DNA of 64,000 nucleotides from an uncultured Eubacterium sp. (GCA_910586045.1 CAJUIH010000001.1:25817-89816), one strand, 5' to 3'; counted from the stretch's first letter, positions 1 to 10,009 are shown. The notes: a model not told the origin generated them from the sequence alone. Made by a program: numbers and translations.

Positions 1-1161
1 TTATCCAAATGGCAGCTACCGGACTTTGAACCGTTTACCTATCAGGATTTGAAAGAAAATATTTTTAAGGTGTTTGTGGGCTGGACCTGGGATAAATTAT
101 TCCGCAGAGAATTTGTGCAGGAGCAAGGTCTGGTATTTCAGCCGCTTCGCACCTCAAATGATCTTTTTTTTACATTTTCCGCGCTTGTAAAGGCGAAAAA
201 GATCACGGTTTTAAGCAGGACGCTGATCCATCAGAGAACCGGACGGCAGGATTCTTTGTCCGTGACAAGGGAGCAGTCCTGGCATTGTTTTTACGACGCC
301 CTGCTTGCCCTGCGGGAAGAATTGTTGGCCATGGGGATTTATGAACAGGTAGAAAGAAGCTATATCAATTATGCGCTGCATTTTTCTCTATGGAATCTCA
401 ACACGCTAAGCATGCCTACATTTGAAACCTTGTATGGAAAACTGGCAAAGGAATATTTCGCGGAATTGGGAATTACAAAAAAGTGCAGGGACTATTACTG
501 GAACCGGGAAGAATACAAACAATACGAACAGATTTGTCTGTTATCGCCCATGGAATACCGGATCGTAAACGGTCTGGAGCCGGACGGCCCCAAGCCGCCT
601 TGTGACCTGGAAATTCTAACACAATTAAACGAAGCATACGGGGATACAAATGAAGCAAACGAAAAATATCGAACCGGGGATTTCCAGCAAAAAAAATACC
701 GCGCATACCGGGAGGCCCTGGAACAAATTTCAGAGGACGGGAAATGGGAGTTTGTAAGCAGGATGCGTACCGTCTTTCTGGCGTCGTCAGAAAAAAAAGA
801 ATTGTCACAGGAAGCATTCGAAGATACACAATGGGACGAGCTGCTCGAACTGCTGGAGCGGCCGCAGGATTATTATCTGCATTGGTACCAGAATGTATAT
901 AAGCGGCAGGTTCAGGCTTTGGAGCAGGAATTAGCAGACGACAGAAAGGAAAAAGCACAGCTTGCGCAGGCATTGACTGGCAGCAGGCAGAAAAGCGCAA
1001 AACAAAAGCAGGAGCAGATCCGTCTTGGTTTAGAATTGGAAAAGGCAGAACGGGAAAAACAGCGGCTGGAACAGGAACTGTCCAAGCTCTGGTCTTCCAG
1101 GACGTGGAAGCTGGGGCGAATGGTTACTTATGTGCTGCGGAAATTATTAGGAAGACCGTAA
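1..1161 (+). CDS. Glycosyltransferase family 2, C-terminal part (cut by window start)
   Basis: The reading frame is open from base 1, so the N-terminal catalytic half lies outside the window; 386 residues are visible. The visible start of the frame (GWTWDKLFRREF, then a TSNDLFF stretch) matches the acceptor-side end of GT2 enzymes common in Gram-positive polysaccharide loci. Residues about 280-360 are rich in Glu, Lys and Gln and should form a coiled coil, followed by a basic tail (SSRTWKLGR) also common in such enzymes. It probably transfers a sugar from a nucleotide donor to a growing glycan at the cytoplasmic face. A 92-bp repeat copy begins 13 bases after the stop. Family is fairly sure; donor and linkage are unknown. 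Confidence 0.8.
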   Translation, partial: LSKWQLPDFEPFTYQDLKENIFKVFVGWTWDKLFRREFVQEQGLVFQPLRTSNDLFFTFSALVKAKKITVLSRTLIHQRTGRQDSLSVTREQSWHCFYDALLALREELLAMGIYEQVERSYINYALHFSLWNLNTLSMPTFETLYGKLAKEYFAELGITKKCRDYYWNREEYKQYEQICLLSPMEYRIVNGLEPDGPKPPCDLEILTQLNEAYGDTNEANEKYRTGDFQQKKYRAYREALEQISEDGKWEFVSRMRTVFLASSEKKELSQEAFEDTQWDELLELLERPQDYYLHWYQNVYKRQVQALEQELADDRKEKAQLAQALTGSRQKSAKQKQEQIRLGLELEKAEREKQRLEQELSKLWSSRTWKLGRMVTYVLRKLLGRP

Positions 1162-1174
1162 CCGTTACATATAT

Positions 1175-1266
1175 ATTCGGTGATTGAATAATGCACAATA
1201 AACCCGATAAACGGCGGGCCAGAAACAACGGATATTGTGCTGAAATTTTACGCCATTTATATAGAA
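1175..1266. repeat. Left copy of 92-bp direct repeat with interleaved inverted repeats
   Basis: This stretch matches 62881-62972 at 86 of 92 positions without any gap. Inside it GCACAATA (1193-1200) is complementary to TATTGTGC (1233-1240), and ATAAACGGCG (1207-1216) is complementary to CGCCATTTAT (1251-1260) with one mismatch. The order is a-b-a'-b', so as RNA the two stems would form a pseudoknot rather than two separate hairpins. It lies between two + strand genes. Function is unknown: an RNA leader, a recombination site or a small mobile sequence are all possible. Confidence 0.75.
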
Positions 1267-1324
1267 TCGGAAGTACGTGGCACAAAAGCAACGAAAAAAG
1301 ACGGTGCCGGAGGAAGCAAATGCA

Positions 1325-2356
1325 ATGAATCGATGGAAAAAACTATATACGAGAGTTTTTCCCGCATCCAAATACCAAGCCAATCGCTATCAAGCCAATC
1401 TTTGTCAGAAGCAGGAGCGGTTGGAGCAGGCATTATACGAACAGGTATTGGAATGCAGAAAACTTTCTTCAGAATTGAAAGAAATAAAAGAGATCGTCCA
1501 TGCCCTGCAAACGCAAGGGGGGGGGCAAAAGCAGGTTTTTCAGCAATATTTGGCAGCAGAAAAAAGAAAGACGCCGATCGTGCTCTTAAATTTTGTATAT
1601 CATTTAGCGGATCATTGCAATCTGAATTGCAAATGCTGCGATCATTTTTCACCAATTGCAAAAGAGAAATTTGCGGACCTTGCGTCTTTTGAAAAAGATA
1701 TCAGGCGTCTGGGCGAATTGTGCGGCGGCTATGCAAGAAGAATTAACTTACAGGGCGGCGAGCCGTTGCTGCATCCAAATGCGGCTGCTTTTGCAATTGC
1801 TGCGCGCAATCATTTTCCGGTTGGACAGATATTATTTACAACAAATGGCATCTTGCTCCCGAAACAGGAAGACAGGTTTTGGAAGGTTTGTGCGGAATAT
1901 AGGATTGAAATTGAAATTACCAAATATCCGATCGGCCTGCCTTACCAAGAGATCAAGGAAAAGGCGGATGCATTTGGCGTAATCTGCCGTTTTTACGGAA
2001 GTACGCAAAGCATACAGAAGTGTACGTATTTGATTCCATTGGACCTTAGCGGGAAACAGGACATTCGTTCCAATTTTAACGGGTGCAGCCATGCGAACGA
2101 ATGTATTATGCTCAAAGACGGGCGTTTGTATACTTGTACAGTAGCGCCAAATATAGAGCATTTTAATAACTATTTTGGACAGGATCTTTATTTGTCCGAA
2201 AAGGACTCTATTGATATTTACCAGGCGCAAACACTTACGCAGATCACAGACTTCCTGGCAAAACCGATTCCGTTTTGCAGATATTGCAATGTGGCTGGGA
2301 GGAGATATGGAATAGAATGGGGGCAGAGCAAGCGGGACATATGCGAGTGGACATAG
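1325..2356 (+). CDS. Radical SAM protein with N-terminal coiled coil and in-frame G9 tract
   Basis: 343 residues from ATG 1325, chosen because GGAGG lies at 1309-1313 with 11-base spacing; a GTG at 1277 in the same frame has no ribosome site. Residues 20-80 form a Gln/Glu/Lys-rich coiled coil. Cys98, Cys102 and Cys105 (CNLNCKCC) make the C-x3-C-x2-C iron-sulfur motif of radical SAM enzymes, and GGEPLLHP follows. The C-terminus holds a further CRYC cluster, ending in a Trp-rich EWGQS...CEW segment. Such proteins in polysaccharide loci are thought to modify sugars or lipid-linked glycans by radical chemistry; the substrate is not known. Codons 65-67 are nine consecutive G bases (1517-1525), upstream of the catalytic domain, so a one-base slip would abolish the enzyme. 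Confidence 0.8.
   Translation: MNRWKKLYTRVFPASKYQANRYQANLCQKQERLEQALYEQVLECRKLSSELKEIKEIVHALQTQGGGQKQVFQQYLAAEKRKTPIVLLNFVYHLADHCNLNCKCCDHFSPIAKEKFADLASFEKDIRRLGELCGGYARRINLQGGEPLLHPNAAAFAIAARNHFPVGQILFTTNGILLPKQEDRFWKVCAEYRIEIEITKYPIGLPYQEIKEKADAFGVICRFYGSTQSIQKCTYLIPLDLSGKQDIRSNFNGCSHANECIMLKDGRLYTCTVAPNIEHFNNYFGQDLYLSEKDSIDIYQAQTLTQITDFLAKPIPFCRYCNVAGRRYGIEWGQSKRDICEWT
1517..1525 (+). repeat. Poly-G tract (G9), in frame
   Basis: Nine consecutive G bases encode three glycines (residues 65-67) between the coiled coil and the radical SAM domain. In this copy the gene is open, so the tract would be in its ON state if it is a phase-variation site. Confidence 0.75.
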
Positions 2357-2401
2357 GGGATAGAAAAGCAAAAGAATGAATAGAAATTTTGAGGTGGTCA
2401 A

Positions 2402-3712
2402 ATGAGGCAACTGCTCTATAAATTTCCGGTGATAAAACAGATGCATGCGTTACATTTGCAAGTAGATGAAATGTGCAGGATAAATAGAGAACAGGAAACG
2501 CAGCTACAGGAATTAAGGGAGAGTTATGAAAAGCAGGGGGCTAAATTGGTCGAAATAGAAAGGGATCGTAACGGTCAAATGGAAGCGCTCTTGCATGTCA
2601 AATGGATGTATGAGGAACAGGGAAAGGAACTGGGCCAACTGAAAAATAAAAATACACAGATGCGCCAATTGATCTTAGAATTACAGGAAGCGGAAACGGA
2701 ATCGAGACAAATACATCAAATGCTGCAAAAAGAAAGTGCGGAACACAAAAAAAACATTTTAAAATTAGAAAAAGAAAAAATAACAAGGACTCTGTTAAAT
2801 CAGGCAATTGCCGTAAAAAATCACGAAATCAGAAAGCAGATGCAGTACGATTTTTTTCGGGGACTGCCGGAAGAAAAATATAAGGAAGCGTTATGTGAGT
2901 GGTATTTTTCCCGCATGGGCAAGCGGCTGAATCTGGACGATCCAAAAACATTTAACGAAAAAATCCAGTGGATGAAGCTTTATGATAATACACAGCTAAA
3001 AACCACATTAACGGATAAAATTGCTGTACGTGACTGGATTACGGAGAAAATCGGGGAACAATATCTTATTCCGTGCCTGGGTATATGGGATGAATTTGAA
3101 CAGATTGATTTTGATACGCTGCCGGATCAATTCGTGTTAAAGGCGAATCATGGGAGTGGATGGAATCTTATTGTTAAAAATAAAGAAACGTTTTGCAGGG
3201 AAGATGCGGCGAAAAAGTTTAGGGATTGGTTAAGCAGGAATTATGCGTGGCATGGACTGGAGTTGCATTATAAAGGCATTCAGCCCAAGATATATGCAGA
3301 GGAATATATAGAAAATACAGATGGGGATTTGTGTGATTACAAATTCCTGTGTTTTGATGGAAAGATTAAATATGCATGGGTTGATATGCAAAGATTTACG
3401 GATCATCGTCGTACTATATATGATTCTGATTGGAATGAACAGAATTTTTCAATCGATTATCCGAAAAGCTTGATTCATATAGAAAAGCCGGAGCAATTTG
3501 AAACCATGAAAGAAATAGCTGGGGTCCTAAGCACAGGGTTTCCGTTGGTAAGGGTAGATTTATATCAAATTGATAATAAAATTTATTTTGGAGAAATGAC
3601 ATTTACCTGCGGCAATGGTGAAAATAAATTTTGTCCAGAAGAATATGATTTGGCTTTGGGAAAGCAGATTAAACTTCCGGATAAAAAGAAATTTGATGGA
3701 AAAATGCTGTAA
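2402..3712 (+). CDS. TupA-like ATP-grasp protein with N-terminal coiled coil
   Basis: 436 residues; ATG 2402 is preceded by GAGGTGG. Residues about 12-135 are a long coiled coil of Glu, Gln and Lys heptads. From about 150 the sequence matches the TupA-type ATP-grasp family (named for a Bacillus teichuronopeptide gene), with hallmarks FNEKIQWMKLYD, LTDK, FVLKANHGSGWN and a final GEMTFTCGNG. These proteins are often labelled glycosyltransferases, but the fold suggests ATP-dependent ligation of a carboxylate, for example of an amino acid to a uronic acid. UDP-uronate-forming genes are present later in the window (43708, 59453), so amide-linked decoration of a uronic acid is a reasonable inference. 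The gene lies 45 bases after the radical SAM gene and 26 before the next, so they are probably cotranscribed. Confidence 0.78.
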   Translation: MRQLLYKFPVIKQMHALHLQVDEMCRINREQETQLQELRESYEKQGAKLVEIERDRNGQMEALLHVKWMYEEQGKELGQLKNKNTQMRQLILELQEAETESRQIHQMLQKESAEHKKNILKLEKEKITRTLLNQAIAVKNHEIRKQMQYDFFRGLPEEKYKEALCEWYFSRMGKRLNLDDPKTFNEKIQWMKLYDNTQLKTTLTDKIAVRDWITEKIGEQYLIPCLGIWDEFEQIDFDTLPDQFVLKANHGSGWNLIVKNKETFCREDAAKKFRDWLSRNYAWHGLELHYKGIQPKIYAEEYIENTDGDLCDYKFLCFDGKIKYAWVDMQRFTDHRRTIYDSDWNEQNFSIDYPKSLIHIEKPEQFETMKEIAGVLSTGFPLVRVDLYQIDNKIYFGEMTFTCGNGENKFCPEEYDLALGKQIKLPDKKKFDGKML

Positions 3713-3738
3713 GACGGGAAGTGTTTGGGGAAAAGAGA

Positions 3739-6732
3739 ATGAAAGATACAAAAGGTATAAAAGAAAAAATAAAAAGCTTAATTGTTAAAATACCTGGAAT
3801 CCGCGGGTTTATGGTGAAATGGATCCAGGCACGTTTTGCTATTATGGAATTGGAAAGGCGCAATCAGGAGCAGGAAAACAAAATAAATGAACTGCAGTCT
3901 TCAGTTATGCGCTTAACGGAAACGATTAATCAGGGATATTTGCAAGGGGATTTTCATCATGTAAGAATGCTTCAATCAGGTCAAAAACGCGTATATGAAA
4001 AAATAAATCAGAGTCAGAAAGATGCGGCACAATCTTTAGTTTCTATTATTATATCGAACCGGAATGGCAAAGAAAAATTGGAAAAATTAATGCAGTCTTT
4101 TTATGAGAGAAAATTTTACCGCAATATAGAGATTGTTTTTATAGATAACGATTCTGAGGATGATTCGGCTGCCTATATGGAATCATGGAGCGGTCAGTTT
4201 ACAGTAACAGTCATTAGAAATAACAGAAATCTGTCTTTTTCGGCAGCAAATAATAAGGGGGCTAAATATGCAAAGGGTGCCTATTTATTATTTTTGAATA
4301 ATGATACGCAGGTAACGGATGGATGGCTAGACGAACTGTTAAAAACCTATCAGCAGGCAGATCATCCGGGTGCGGTTGGAGCAAAACTAATTTATCCAAA
4401 GGTTCCGGACTATACAATAAATGCGGGAAAATCATATTGTATCCAGCACAATGGAATTGCATTTCGAGACGCGGTGCAGGAAGAGCAGTATTATATCCAA
4501 CCATATAATAGGGATAATGGACAGGGAGATCTGGAATGGGGGACAGAAACGGTTGCATGTGCAGGCGTAACGGCAGCAGTTTTGCTGGTAGCAAAATCAG
4601 TTTTTGATGAGGTAGGCGGATTTGATGAAAAATATAATTATGGGTATGAAGATGTAGATTTTTGTTTGAAATTGGGAAAGGCAGGGTATAAAAATTATTG
4701 TTGCCAAAGCAGTCTGGTATATCATTATGAATTTGGTACACAAAATGAGGATAACCGGGAAGAAATCAAAAAACGCAGAATACATAATATTGAAGTATTC
4801 AAAGGTAAATGGCAGACTTATTTGTCAAGAAAAATTTTGGATGATAAGTTAAATGGCAGGCGCATATTTACAGAAAAAAAATTGGTTGTCGCATTGGCGG
4901 TAACAGAAGCAGATCCGCAAACAGAAGCGGGTGATTATTTTACCGCAATGGAGCTTGCCGGTTCCCTGCAAAAGTTAGGTTTTGAGATAAAATATCTAAG
5001 CCGCAGAGGAAGCGGGGATTGGTATGATGTCGGATGGGAGACAGATGTTTTGCTGACAATGCTGGATGCTTATGATATTAGAAAGATATATCATGCGAAG
5101 AATGATTTGGTTAAAATTGCGTGGGCCAGAAACTGGTTTGACCGTTGGTGCCAGAAAGAATATTTTGAACAGTTTGATCTGGTACTTGCTTCCAGTAAAA
5201 CAGCGTGTGCCTATGTAGACAGCCATAGCAAGCACCGTTCCATTCTATTTCCAATTGCTACAAATCACAGAAGATTTTATTTGGAAAACAAATATCGGTT
5301 AGAAACTGGAGAAAAGGAAAAATTTTATTCGGATTATGCCTTTACTGGCAGCTATTGGAATGCAAAAAGGGATATTATAGATTACTTAAATCCGTCAGAA
5401 ATTCCATACATTTGCAAAATATATGGTGCGAATTGGGAGCATATTGAAAAATTTAAGGATTACAGCAAAGGATTTGTCTCTTATGCGGATATGCCAAAGA
5501 TTTATCAGAATACAAAATTGGTTATTGATGATGCCAACTATGCTACAAAAGTATATGGGGCGGTCAACAGCAGGGTTTTTGATGCCCTTGCGTCTGGAAC
5601 GCTCGTTTTGACAAACGGCTGTATCGGGGCAGAGGAAATGTTTCATGGCATGCTACCGTCGTTTTCTTGTAAGGAGGAACTAAATAAGAAGCTGCTGTTT
5701 TATTTAGAAAATGAAAGAGAACGGATCGCACTGGCAGAAAAACTCCAAAGAGTTGTGCTTGAAAACCATACCTATGACTTGCGTGCAGCTAGATTAGTTG
5801 AAATTTTAAAAGCATATAATGCGGATCATGTGGATGAACGACTGGTTGATATTTGCGGTGCGATGCCGGAAAGCGATGCAAAAAAAAATTGGGGAGATTA
5901 TCATTATGCGCTATCCATGCAAAAGGAATTTGTCAAACGTGGATATCAGGTAAATATACGGCCAAGAGAACAATGGTATCACAAAAGCAACGCAAAGTAC
6001 ATCATTGTATTGCGCGGCTCTAAGCCATATTATCCATCTATGAGTGATGGGAGAAAATATATTATGTGGAATATTTCCCATCCAGAAGACGTAACGGTGG
6101 AAGAATACAACTTATATGATTATGTATTTTTTGCCTCTGAAAGGATGAAAAAGGAAATTGGCCCTAAAATCCATGTATTATCCGATGTATTATTGCAATG
6201 CGCAGATGAGGAAGTGATGTCTTATACCGAGACTGGGAGAAAAAAATATGAGTTGTTATTTGTCGGTAATTCCAGGGGTGTGTACCGCTCTATTTTAAAA
6301 GATTTGCTTCCGACAAAATACAAGTTGTCTGTTTATGGGGAAGGATGGGACGGTTTTCCGGTGGAAGATTATGTAGTGTCTGAATATCTGGAAAATGAAA
6401 AACTGGGCCAGGCATACCATGACGCGGAAATTGTTCTGAACGACCATTGGGAAGACATGCGGGAATATGGGATTATTTCGAACCGTATCTTTGATGTGTT
6501 GGCTGCGGGTGCGTTTGTGATCAGCGATGAGATCCCGGAAGTAGCAGAGGTGTTTGCGGGAAGCGTTGTATCTTATCGTGGGGTGGAAGATTTAAAAGAG
6601 AAAGTTCAGTATTATATGGAAAACAGGGAAGAGAGGGAAAGGTTAGTAAAGAAAGGACAGGAGATTGTATTGTCGGGACATACGTTTGCATATAGGGTAG
6701 ATCGGATATGTGAAGTGTTAGGGCGGATTTAG
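3739..6732 (+). CDS. Three-domain glycosyltransferase: GT2 plus two CgeB-like GT domains
   Basis: 997 residues from ATG 3739; a GTG at 3721 is too close to its upstream purines. A basic amphipathic start and a coiled coil (about 25-100) precede a GT2 domain at about 100-360 (VSIIISNRNG, IDNDSEDDS, NNDTQV, then GGFDEKYNYGYEDVDF). Two CgeB/Glyco_trans_1_2-like domains follow, at about 390-690 and 710-995. Each ends in a similar block (NSRVFDALASGTLVLTNG and SNRIFDVLAAGAFVISDE, then a YLEN/YMEN-RER helix), so they look like an internal duplication. The protein may add several sugars in sequence at the membrane. Specificity cannot be read from sequence. It follows the ATP-grasp gene in the same run. 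Confidence 0.82.
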   Translation: MKDTKGIKEKIKSLIVKIPGIRGFMVKWIQARFAIMELERRNQEQENKINELQSSVMRLTETINQGYLQGDFHHVRMLQSGQKRVYEKINQSQKDAAQSLVSIIISNRNGKEKLEKLMQSFYERKFYRNIEIVFIDNDSEDDSAAYMESWSGQFTVTVIRNNRNLSFSAANNKGAKYAKGAYLLFLNNDTQVTDGWLDELLKTYQQADHPGAVGAKLIYPKVPDYTINAGKSYCIQHNGIAFRDAVQEEQYYIQPYNRDNGQGDLEWGTETVACAGVTAAVLLVAKSVFDEVGGFDEKYNYGYEDVDFCLKLGKAGYKNYCCQSSLVYHYEFGTQNEDNREEIKKRRIHNIEVFKGKWQTYLSRKILDDKLNGRRIFTEKKLVVALAVTEADPQTEAGDYFTAMELAGSLQKLGFEIKYLSRRGSGDWYDVGWETDVLLTMLDAYDIRKIYHAKNDLVKIAWARNWFDRWCQKEYFEQFDLVLASSKTACAYVDSHSKHRSILFPIATNHRRFYLENKYRLETGEKEKFYSDYAFTGSYWNAKRDIIDYLNPSEIPYICKIYGANWEHIEKFKDYSKGFVSYADMPKIYQNTKLVIDDANYATKVYGAVNSRVFDALASGTLVLTNGCIGAEEMFHGMLPSFSCKEELNKKLLFYLENERERIALAEKLQRVVLENHTYDLRAARLVEILKAYNADHVDERLVDICGAMPESDAKKNWGDYHYALSMQKEFVKRGYQVNIRPREQWYHKSNAKYIIVLRGSKPYYPSMSDGRKYIMWNISHPEDVTVEEYNLYDYVFFASERMKKEIGPKIHVLSDVLLQCADEEVMSYTETGRKKYELLFVGNSRGVYRSILKDLLPTKYKLSVYGEGWDGFPVEDYVVSEYLENEKLGQAYHDAEIVLNDHWEDMREYGIISNRIFDVLAAGAFVISDEIPEVAEVFAGSVVSYRGVEDLKEKVQYYMENREERERLVKKGQEIVLSGHTFAYRVDRICEVLGRI

Positions 6733-6745
6733 GGAGCGCTTTATT

Positions 6746-9700
6746 ATGGAAATGGAGAAAAGAAAACATCTGTTTCGAATACTGCTGGTTAGCATCGCTA
6801 CAGGATTAACGGCAGTCCTATTATGGTTCACAGTATCGTTATGGGCTTATGATTCCATAATTAATCCGGTACAGAATGTTCAAAATATTGAATATGAAAA
6901 ATTAGTAGCGGGCATGAAAGAATTTCATTTGGATAGTGAGTGTTATTTTGTATCTGAAACAACCGATCCATGGATTAGCTTGAATGTAAAAAAAGAAAGA
7001 TACCGGTTTCTATTTCTTGAAATTGCGGATATAGAGGGCGAGATTGGGGATACACAGCTTTTTTATTCTGATAAAAATGAATTTACGAATGACAGAAAAT
7101 TATCATTTCAATTGCATAAAGGGCTTAATCAGATTCAGCTTCCAAATAACCAAAATTTTACATATTTACGATTGGATTTGACGAATCAGGCTGATGTGCG
7201 GATTAAGATTGAGAAAGTAGCGTTATCTTACTCGAATATTCTGATTGAGAATAAGATATACGGCATTTATATGATTTTGTTTTTGTTATTTTTGGTATGT
7301 ATATGGCGTTATTGGGTAAGTAAAAAAAGCATCTGGGAAATTTGTACAGCTATTGTAAGCTCGGATCACAAAAGTATACGGTTTGTGGTAGTTGTTGTTA
7401 CAGGGATATTTTTAGCTGTTTATGGAAAACTCATATGGAACAGTTCTTTGTACGCATATATGGATATTGGGGCGGATACAGTGAATCAGTATATACCAAT
7501 TATACATAAATGTATTTCCTATGTGCAGAGTGGAAAAGTTACTTTTTGGAATTATGCAAATATTTGCGGGAGTTCGAATCTGTCTGTCAGTTCGTTTTTA
7601 ACAAATCCGTTTTTACTGTTCACGGTGATAAGCGGCTGTATTTTTGGAAAGCAGGCAGTATTTTGGACGTTGTTGATTTCACAGTATGTGCAGATGGTTT
7701 TAGGAAGCGTTGTTTGTTTTAAACTGCTCTGCCTGCATAAAATAACAAATAAGGCAAATATAGCCGCGTCGATTGTATTTGCATTTAATGGATTTACTAT
7801 TTTATGGGGGCAGCACTATATGTTTGCCATTTATCCACTTATGGCCATATGCGTGATATATTTGATGGAACGTTATCTGAATACGAAAAATATTAAAAAT
7901 TATATCGCCCTCATAGCAATTATTGCATTGTGTGGACTGATTTCTGTTTATATGCTGTATATGATATTATTGACCGCGGGGTTTTACGTTCTTTTTTGTA
8001 TAGCAAAAAAAGAGGGAAAAAAATTATTCGTTATTGGAAAACTTTTGCTTGCGGTGATGCTTGGAATTGGAGTTTCAGCAGTTGTTTTTGTTCCAAGTGC
8101 TATAAATTTATTGTTTAATTCCACACGCATAATTTCAGATATTGGGTTATTAGAAAAGGTTGTTTCCAACTTAGTAAACTTTTATACCATAGATGAAATA
8201 AAAGATATTAGTACGCGGCTGTTGTCAAACAATTTATTGGGAATTGGAAATAATATAGATGCATATGCAAATTATTATGAAATACCGCAGTTGTTTTTTT
8301 CCTGTTTTTCGATCAGTATTTTTATCCAATATATTTTTGGAATATGGTGCAATAAAGGGACTGTCCTGCATAAATGTTTGTCCTTTTTGGCATGTTTTTT
8401 GCTGATATTTCTATTGTATAACAAAGCAGGATCTTTAGTATACAATGGGTTTGTTACTGCGTTCGGCAGATATACGTTTTCTATTATGCCGGTTTTTGCA
8501 ATAGTATATGCAAGTGCGCTGGATCATATTCTGGAAGATAATCGATGCAGTTATTGTGGATTAATTATTTCCAGCATGCTCCATGGATACTTGTTGCTAG
8601 ATGCATATGGAAATGCCATGGAGACAGTTAAGGGTAATTTAAGGATGATTATAGCGATTCATATTGCAGCGTTGTTCTTTTTTATCTTGTTTGTAGCAGT
8701 GAAAAAAAGCGGGACGTTAAAAGAAATCATGTATGCACTTTTTCTTCTGCTGCTTATTTCAGATTTGTATATGGATTCTCATTTGACTGTGTGCGAAAGG
8801 GGTATTTTGTCCATTGATTATTATCGACAATTAGAGGATGGTAGGAACAAGGTGGCAAATATCATTGATGATATACGTAAGCAGGATAGTGGGTATTACA
8901 GAATAGAGAAAACTTTTTTGAATTTTTCCATAGGAGATCCTTATATGGAAAATTATGACGGAATAACAGGATATAATTCATCAGCGAATAAGAATTTTAT
9001 AGAGTTTAAGAACGACTATATGCCGGGGATGTATTCTTATGAGGCGCCTTACAGGCCAACTTATTATTCTATTCGCTACCAGTTTGATAAATGTGGACTA
9101 TTAGGAGTAAAGTATATTCTTTCCGATTATGCGTTGCCAGATTACAGTCATCTTTTAACGCTTATGGATGTTAGGGACGGTTATTATATTTATCAGAATC
9201 GATGTTTCCAGTCTTTCCAGCAGTTTTATGATAATACGTATAATTATGAGGAATTTAAAGGTCTTAGCAACCGTGAAAAGACAGATATTTTAAAAAATCA
9301 TATTGTGGTGAAAGACACAGATAGAAAAGGGATGGTAAATTGTTCATATAATGTTACAGATCAGGTTGTTTCAAATATAGTGGATCATATAGTGGAATTT
9401 CAAAATGTGTCTGTATTGGAAGATAAAGAATATTTGGCAGCATCGTTTTCTGTTCAATCAGATCACAATGTGGGTACAAATATGACTGTATATACTACAA
9501 CAGGGAACATATATAATTATATGATTAATACAATCAGACAAACGGATTACTATTTTTTATTGCCACAAAATGTTGCTAAAATTGAATTTGCTAATCAGGA
9601 TACACTGCCTTATGAAATAATGGATTTTCATGTTTATAAGGATAAGGTATCGGATGAAACTGGTTTGGCGGGTGTGGTATTTCAAGATGGAGACCAGTTA

Positions 9701-9991
9701 TATGGGGATATACAGACTTTAAAAGATGGATTGGTATTCCTCCCAATTGTCTATGAAGATGGATGGAAATTGGAGATAGATGGAAAACCGGGGAAGTTAG
9801 TGCATGCCGATTCGGGATTTATGGCATTTTCGCTGACAAAAGGAAAACATAGTTATCGGATTTATTATCAATTGCCGGGATTGAAAATCGGTATATGTGT
9901 TAGTGTAATGTCATTATTAGGATGTATTTCTATTGTGGCTCTGCGTAAGATTTCCAAACAGAAAGATGATGTTGAAAGGATACACGTATAA
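6746..9991 (+). CDS. YfhO-family polytopic membrane protein
   Basis: 1081 residues. A first transmembrane helix at about 10-32 is followed by an extracytoplasmic segment, many hydrophobic helices from about 175 to 650, a large soluble C-terminal part and a last helix near 1052-1072. The motif GADTVNQYIPI in the first loop after the second membrane segment and the overall plan match YfhO, a GT-C-type membrane enzyme that moves a sugar from undecaprenyl phosphate onto a cell-wall polymer outside the membrane. A second YfhO lies at 44729. No GT2 partner is adjacent here, so it may use the donor lipid made by another GT2 in the locus. GGGAG precedes the ATG. Family assignment is firm; the sugar is not known. 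Confidence 0.82.
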   Translation: MEMEKRKHLFRILLVSIATGLTAVLLWFTVSLWAYDSIINPVQNVQNIEYEKLVAGMKEFHLDSECYFVSETTDPWISLNVKKERYRFLFLEIADIEGEIGDTQLFYSDKNEFTNDRKLSFQLHKGLNQIQLPNNQNFTYLRLDLTNQADVRIKIEKVALSYSNILIENKIYGIYMILFLLFLVCIWRYWVSKKSIWEICTAIVSSDHKSIRFVVVVVTGIFLAVYGKLIWNSSLYAYMDIGADTVNQYIPIIHKCISYVQSGKVTFWNYANICGSSNLSVSSFLTNPFLLFTVISGCIFGKQAVFWTLLISQYVQMVLGSVVCFKLLCLHKITNKANIAASIVFAFNGFTILWGQHYMFAIYPLMAICVIYLMERYLNTKNIKNYIALIAIIALCGLISVYMLYMILLTAGFYVLFCIAKKEGKKLFVIGKLLLAVMLGIGVSAVVFVPSAINLLFNSTRIISDIGLLEKVVSNLVNFYTIDEIKDISTRLLSNNLLGIGNNIDAYANYYEIPQLFFSCFSISIFIQYIFGIWCNKGTVLHKCLSFLACFLLIFLLYNKAGSLVYNGFVTAFGRYTFSIMPVFAIVYASALDHILEDNRCSYCGLIISSMLHGYLLLDAYGNAMETVKGNLRMIIAIHIAALFFFILFVAVKKSGTLKEIMYALFLLLLISDLYMDSHLTVCERGILSIDYYRQLEDGRNKVANIIDDIRKQDSGYYRIEKTFLNFSIGDPYMENYDGITGYNSSANKNFIEFKNDYMPGMYSYEAPYRPTYYSIRYQFDKCGLLGVKYILSDYALPDYSHLLTLMDVRDGYYIYQNRCFQSFQQFYDNTYNYEEFKGLSNREKTDILKNHIVVKDTDRKGMVNCSYNVTDQVVSNIVDHIVEFQNVSVLEDKEYLAASFSVQSDHNVGTNMTVYTTTGNIYNYMINTIRQTDYYFLLPQNVAKIEFANQDTLPYEIMDFHVYKDKVSDETGLAGVVFQDGDQLYGDIQTLKDGLVFLPIVYEDGWKLEIDGKPGKLVHADSGFMAFSLTKGKHSYRIYYQLPGLKIGICVSVMSLLGCISIVALRKISKQKDDVERIHV

Positions 9992-10009
9992 CATAGGGAA
10001 TGGATAATC

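Noticed and set aside
1237..1692. 151-codon frame overlapping the radical SAM gene
   Set aside because: It begins inside the repeat and passes through the radical SAM gene in another frame; product is not protein-like.
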